Translations under genes and position numbers: made by a program
In this document: piece by piece, positions 60,672-64,000 of the stretch
Layout of the letters: the number at the start of each line of letters is the position of its first letter
Numbering within the stretch: position 1 is the stretch's first letter
Notes under the pieces: model-generated
Database searches by the model: none
The model's input: only the letters and a program-made list of their open reading frames with translations
Told to the model about the DNA's origin: nothing
Source: [Actinomadura] parvosata subsp. kistnae
GTDB lineage: Bacteria; Actinomycetota; Actinomycetes; Streptosporangiales; Streptosporangiaceae
Length of the DNA stretch: 64,000 nucleotides
Assembly (NCBI RefSeq): GCF_900323885.1
Contig: NZ_OOHJ01000018.1
Coordinates: 2,281,001 to 2,345,000, forward strand
Direction of reading: 5' to 3'

Positions 60672-61817
60672 ATGACGGAACATGTGGTCGGGATCGGCGC
60701 CGGGGCGAAAGAGCTGGCCACGGAGGACATGATCCTCAACATCGGCCCCCAGCACCCGTCCACCCACGGCGTGCTCAGGCTGCGGCTGACCCTAGACGGC
60801 GAGCGCATCGCCACCGCCGAGCCCATCGTCGGCTACATGCACCGGGGCGCGGAGAAGCTGTTCGAGGTGCGCGACTACCGCCAGATCATCATGCTGGCCA
60901 ACCGGCACGACTGGCTGTCGGGCTTCGCCAACGAGCTCGGCGTGGTGCTCGCCGCCGAACGCATGCTGGGCATGGAGCCGCCGGTGCGGGCCGTGTGGGC
61001 GCGTACGCTGCTGGCCGAGCTCAACCGCGTGCTCAACCACCTGATGTTCCTCGGCTCCTACCCGCTGGAGCTGGGCGCGATGACGCCGCTGTTCTACTCC
61101 TTCAACGAGCGCGAGCGTATCCAGGCCGTGATGGAGGAGATCTCCGGCGGGCGCATGCACTACATGTTCAACCGGGTCGGCGGGCTCAAGGAGGACCTGC
61201 CGTACGGGTGGCTCGACCGCGTCTCCGCCGCCGTCGCCGAGACCCGCCGCCGCGTCCCCGACATCGAGAACCTCATCCTGCACAACGAGATCTTCATCGC
61301 CCGCACCAGAGGCGTCGGCGTGCTGACCCGCGAGCAGATCATGCAGTACGGCGTCAGCGGCCCCGTCTCCCGCGCCTCCGGCGTCGACTTCGACCTGCGC
61401 CGCGACGACCCCTACCTCGCCTACCCGGAGCTGCCCGTCAAGGTCGTCACCCGCAGCGCCGGAGACTGCCACGCCCGCTTCGAGGTGCTGCTCGACCAGC
61501 TCAAGGTCTCGCTCGACCTGGCCGACGCGTGCGTCGACCGGCTGCGCTCGCTGCCGCCCGGGCCGATCAACCAGCGGCTGCCGAAGGTGCTCAAGGTGCC
61601 CGAGGGGCACACGTACGCGTGGACGGAGAACCCGCTCGGCATCAACGGCTACTACCTCGTCTCCAAGGGCGACAAGACGCCGTGGCGGCTCAAGCTGCGC
61701 TCGGCCTCCTACAGCAACATCCAGGTGCTGCGCGAGATGCTCCCCGGGCACCTCGTCGCCGACATGGTGGCCATCCTGGGCTCCATGTTCTTCGTGGTGG
61801 GTGACATCGATAAGTGA
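60672..61817 (+). CDS. nuoD: NADH-quinone oxidoreductase subunit D, orphan
   Basis: The protein has 381 residues (three more if the ATG at 60663 is used). NuoD marks: MILNIGPQHPSTHGVLRL, VGYMHRGAEKLFE, RDYRQIIMLANRHDW, GQ-site RAVWARTLLAELNRVLNH, and the ending VVGDIDK. It shapes the quinone site together with NuoB. No other nuo gene is near. Arg58 lies in the HRGxEK motif that is methylated in NDUFS2. It overlaps the acyltransferase gene by two bases (GTGA). Confidence 0.95.
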   Translation: MTEHVVGIGAGAKELATEDMILNIGPQHPSTHGVLRLRLTLDGERIATAEPIVGYMHRGAEKLFEVRDYRQIIMLANRHDWLSGFANELGVVLAAERMLGMEPPVRAVWARTLLAELNRVLNHLMFLGSYPLELGAMTPLFYSFNERERIQAVMEEISGGRMHYMFNRVGGLKEDLPYGWLDRVSAAVAETRRRVPDIENLILHNEIFIARTRGVGVLTREQIMQYGVSGPVSRASGVDFDLRRDDPYLAYPELPVKVVTRSAGDCHARFEVLLDQLKVSLDLADACVDRLRSLPPGPINQRLPKVLKVPEGHTYAWTENPLGINGYYLVSKGDKTPWRLKLRSASYSNIQVLREMLPGHLVADMVAILGSMFFVVGDIDK

Positions 61818-62941
61818 AGGCTCAGGAACGCGACAAGTACGTCGACTGGCTGCGCGCGCTCAGCCTGATCGTCGTGGTGGTGTGGCACTGGGCCTTCACG
61901 ATCCTCGACTGGAAGCCGACCGGCCCCGAGCCCACCAGCCCGCTGGGCTTCACCAGCGGCCTGTGGATCCTCACCTGGCTGCTGCAGGTGCTGCCGCTGT
62001 TCTTCTACGTCGGCGGGCACGTGCACCTGCTGTCGTGGCACCGGGCCAAGGCACGCGGCACCGGCATCGGCTCGTTCGTCTGGCGGCGCATCCGCGCGCT
62101 GGCCTTACCCGCGCTGTTCCTGTCCGGCGTGTGGATCGCGGTCGGGGCGGCCGTGACGTACACGTTCGGGGTGGACTGGATGTGGCGGGTGGTGCTGCTG
62201 GTGCTCAGCCCGCTGTGGTTCCTCGGCGTCTACCTCGTCCTCATCGCGCTGCTGCCCGTCGCGCTCTGGCTGCACGAGCGCTACGACGTGCTGACCCTCA
62301 TCTGGCTCGGCGGCGCCGCCCTCGTGGTGGACGTGCTGCGCTTCCGCTACGACATCGAGGGCGTGGCGTGGCTCAACATGATCATCGTCTGGGGGCTGGC
62401 GCACCAGGCGGGCTTCTTCTACGACCGGGTCGTGGCCCTGCCCAGGCGCTACGACATCGCGGTGCTGTGGACCGGCCTGTTCGCCCTGTTCGGGCTGGTC
62501 TATTCCGGCATCTACCCGGGCTCCATGGTCGGGGTGCCCGGCGACAGGTTCTCCAACATGGCGCCGCCCACGTTCGTGATCGTGGCGCTGCTGCTGTTCC
62601 AGATCGGGCTGGTCGAAGTGCTGCGGCCGGCCATGGAGCGGGTGCTGGAGCGGCCGCGCTGGCAGCGGCTGAACGGCTTCATCAACCGGTACTCGCTGCC
62701 GCTGTTCCTCTTCCACACCACCGGGATGGCCATCTCCCTCGGCCTGTCGTGGTGGTTCTTCGGCACGCTGGGCGACCGGATCCCGCCCGACTCGTGGTGG
62801 TGGCTGGAGCGGCCGATCGCCATCGTCGGGCCGCTCATCTGCACCGCCCCGGTGATCTACCTGTTCGGCCGGCGGCGCAGGCCCGTCGCGCAAACGCCGG
62901 ACAGGGACGTCAGCGGGTCCATAAGCTCTGACCATGGCTGA
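61814..62941 (+). CDS. Acyltransferase family 3-type membrane protein
   Basis: The protein has 375 residues with about ten membrane spans. Start: RDKYVDWLRALSLIVVVVWHWAF, the family RxxxxDxLRxxxxxxVxxxHW, with the catalytic His (WHW). It would transfer an acyl group to a sugar or lipid. It is fused translationally to nuoD by a GTG that overlaps the nuoD stop codon. Confidence 0.88.
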   Translation: MKAQERDKYVDWLRALSLIVVVVWHWAFTILDWKPTGPEPTSPLGFTSGLWILTWLLQVLPLFFYVGGHVHLLSWHRAKARGTGIGSFVWRRIRALALPALFLSGVWIAVGAAVTYTFGVDWMWRVVLLVLSPLWFLGVYLVLIALLPVALWLHERYDVLTLIWLGGAALVVDVLRFRYDIEGVAWLNMIIVWGLAHQAGFFYDRVVALPRRYDIAVLWTGLFALFGLVYSGIYPGSMVGVPGDRFSNMAPPTFVIVALLLFQIGLVEVLRPAMERVLERPRWQRLNGFINRYSLPLFLFHTTGMAISLGLSWWFFGTLGDRIPPDSWWWLERPIAIVGPLICTAPVIYLFGRRRRPVAQTPDRDVSGSISSDHG

Positions 62942-63119
62942 CATCGCCTTCCGGGCCAACGCCGAAGACGAGCGGATCATTCGGACCGCGCTGCGGGAAG
63001 GCGAGCGGCCGAGCGACGTCCTGCGCCGTGCGCTGCGCCTGCTCCAGCGCGAGATCTGGCACGACCGCCTGGTCTCCGGCAGCTTCCGCTCCATCGAGGG
63101 CCTGCCGGACGAGCACTAG
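62934..63119 (+). CDS. Small RHH-type antitoxin-like protein
   Basis: The protein has 61 residues: MADIAFRANAEDERIIRTAL, then RPSDVLRRALRLLQREIWHDRL. It is a ParD/CopG-like ribbon-helix-helix. It overlaps the acyltransferase end by 8 bp and has no toxin gene next to it. It is an orphan antitoxin or a small DNA-binding regulator. Confidence 0.78.
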   Translation: MADIAFRANAEDERIIRTALREGERPSDVLRRALRLLQREIWHDRLVSGSFRSIEGLPDEH

Positions 63120-63568
63120 TCGCGGGTCGCGTCGGGGTCCTTCGGGATGCGGCAGGCGTGCTCCAGGTAGAGGGCCGCGCAGACCAGCACCACGCACGAC
63201 ACGAACGAGCCCGTCGCGACGAAGAACTCCCCCCGCGGCGTCTCACGGTCGAGGATCTGCGCCGTGTGCAGGGCGAACCCCGCGAAGATCCCGCCGAACA
63301 CCGCCCCCGCGTACGCCGACGCCTTCGCCAGCGCCGCCAGCCGCGCCACCGCCAGCGGCTCCACCGGCTTCGTGCCCGGCTTCCGCGCGATCCTGGCCTT
63401 GGTCGCCCAGCCGCTGTACGCCTCGCCGATGGACAGCAGCAGCACCGTGGGGATCGCCGTCCACGGCATGAGCGGCAGCTCGGAGTACATCTGCCTGACC
63501 ACGGCCCAGGTCAGCAGGGCGATGACGACGACGATGCCGACCAGGGGGCCGGGGCGGGTGGGCTTCAA
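63116..63568 (-). CDS. DUF3180 membrane protein
   Basis: The protein has 150 residues from a TTG in the folK end, with AGAGG upstream. Four membrane segments: VGIVVVIALLTWAVV, PLMPWTAIPTVLLLSIGEAYSGW, ASAYAGAVFGGIFAGFAL, FFVATGSFVSCVVLVCAALYLEHACRI. The HTAQILDRE and EHACRIPKDPD parts are typical. DUF3180 genes stand next to folK in actinobacteria; no function is known. Confidence 0.9.
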   Translation of the reverse strand: MKPTRPGPLVGIVVVIALLTWAVVRQMYSELPLMPWTAIPTVLLLSIGEAYSGWATKARIARKPGTKPVEPLAVARLAALAKASAYAGAVFGGIFAGFALHTAQILDRETPRGEFFVATGSFVSCVVLVCAALYLEHACRIPKDPDATRD

Positions 63569-64000
63569 TCGGGCCTCTGCAGCTTCAGGTCGTCGCGCAG
63601 GCGTACGCCCTGGTCGCCGAGCCCCTCCAGCAGCCGCGCCACCGGGCCGTGGCCGGGCAGCGCACCCTCCGGGTCGGCCTTCGACCACGGCACCAGCACG
63701 AACGCGCGCTCGTGCGCCCGCGGATGCGGCAGCGTGAGGTCGGGGTCGTCGCAGACGGTCTCGCCCACCACGATCAGGTCGATGTCGAGCGTGCGCGGCC
63801 CCCAGCGCTCCGCGCGGACGCGGCCGAAGGCGTTCTCGACGCTCTGCGCCCGCTCCAGCAGCGTGCGCGGCGCGAGCGTGGTCTCGGCGACCACGACCGC
63901 GTTGAGGTACGGGCGCTGCCCGCCGGGCCCGCCCACCGGGTCGGTCTCGTAGATCGGGGACGCCCGGACGAACTCCAGCCCCGGCGCGTCGAACAGCGTG
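63565..64000 (-). CDS. folK: 2-Amino-4-hydroxy-6-hydroxymethyldihydropteridine diphosphokinase, 5' end missing
   Basis: About 145 C-terminal residues are present; the gene continues past the window edge. HPPK marks: SPIYETDPVGGPGGQRPYLNAVV, RWGPRTLDIDLIVVG (metal-binding Asp pair), LPHPRAHERAFVLVPW. It transfers pyrophosphate from ATP to the pterin in folate synthesis. The start of the DUF3180 gene overlaps its stop. It belongs to the conserved folP-folB-folK-DUF3180 order. Confidence 0.97.
   Translation of the reverse strand, partial: TLFDAPGLEFVRASPIYETDPVGGPGGQRPYLNAVVVAETTLAPRTLLERAQSVENAFGRVRAERWGPRTLDIDLIVVGETVCDDPDLTLPHPRAHERAFVLVPWSKADPEGALPGHGPVARLLEGLGDQGVRLRDDLKLQRPD

Overview
The window is high-GC DNA whose wobble positions are almost all G or C. 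It comes from a filamentous actinomycete, most likely of the Streptosporangiaceae (Nonomuraea-like). The pointers are a short chaplin, Lsr2, a DivIVA-type coiled-coil protein, CsoR, actinobacterial small proteins and two riboswitch classes (c-di-AMP and SAM-I/IV) in actinobacterial form. Genus is inferred from gene content only. I found no rRNA, tRNA, CRISPR array, insertion sequence or phage.

Layout. 1-2.6 kb: the end of an acetyltransferase, an FKBP-like lipoprotein, a DUF2293 protein and a MmcQ/YjbR protein. 2.7-9.1 kb: a seven-gene minus-strand operon for kynurenine and 3-hydroxyanthranilate breakdown through the 2-aminomuconate meta-cleavage route, including an ABC-type solute-binding lipoprotein. 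9.2-18.9 kb: a dienelactone hydrolase-like enzyme, VanZ, GntR, DivIVA, gamma-carbonic anhydrase, hypothetical proteins, CsoR and a glycosyltransferase pair. 19-24.7 kb: a large membrane Fe-S oxidoreductase, TetR, two methyltransferases and a MerR-thioredoxin operon. 25-30 kb: radA-disA, a VapBC-like pair and mutY. 30.5-34 kb: MarR with two cupins, an EboE-like protein, and ArsR with a monooxygenase. 34-43.7 kb: clpC, a stand-alone Clp N-domain protein, lsr2, two RDD membrane proteins and an NlpC/P60 hydrolase under a c-di-AMP riboswitch. 43.8-48.9 kb: a small LuxR-type HTH protein, a wrecked P450, HxlR with a quinone-type oxidoreductase, lysS and a secreted protein. 48.9-54.6 kb: coaX, a nadB-nadC fusion, DUF6624, panC and a DUF2520 protein. 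54.9-64 kb: a chaplin, a MidA/NDUFAF7-like methyltransferase, P450-terC, a SAM-riboswitch-controlled class V aminotransferase, DoxX, an orphan nuoD, an acyltransferase, DUF3180 and folK (cut by the window edge).

The order radA, disA, mutY, clpC, lsr2, lysS, coaX, panC, DUF2520, DUF3180, folK is the conserved actinobacterial core order, also known from Mycobacterium. The kynurenine operon and several regulator-enzyme pairs look like lineage-specific insertions. Functional links inside the window: DisA makes c-di-AMP, the ligand of the riboswitch before the NlpC/P60 gene. CoaX and PanC serve coenzyme A synthesis, and NadBC serves NAD synthesis. A NDUFAF7-like methyltransferase lies near an orphan NuoD. 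Several regulators (MarR, ArsR, MerR, HxlR, and the unknown regulator of nadBC) have visible dyad operators or promoters next to them.

A pattern across the window is worth attention. At eight or so genes the stop codon and its flank are copied in short tandem repeats directly downstream (units of about 15-40 bp). They are listed singly as repeats and together as a finding.
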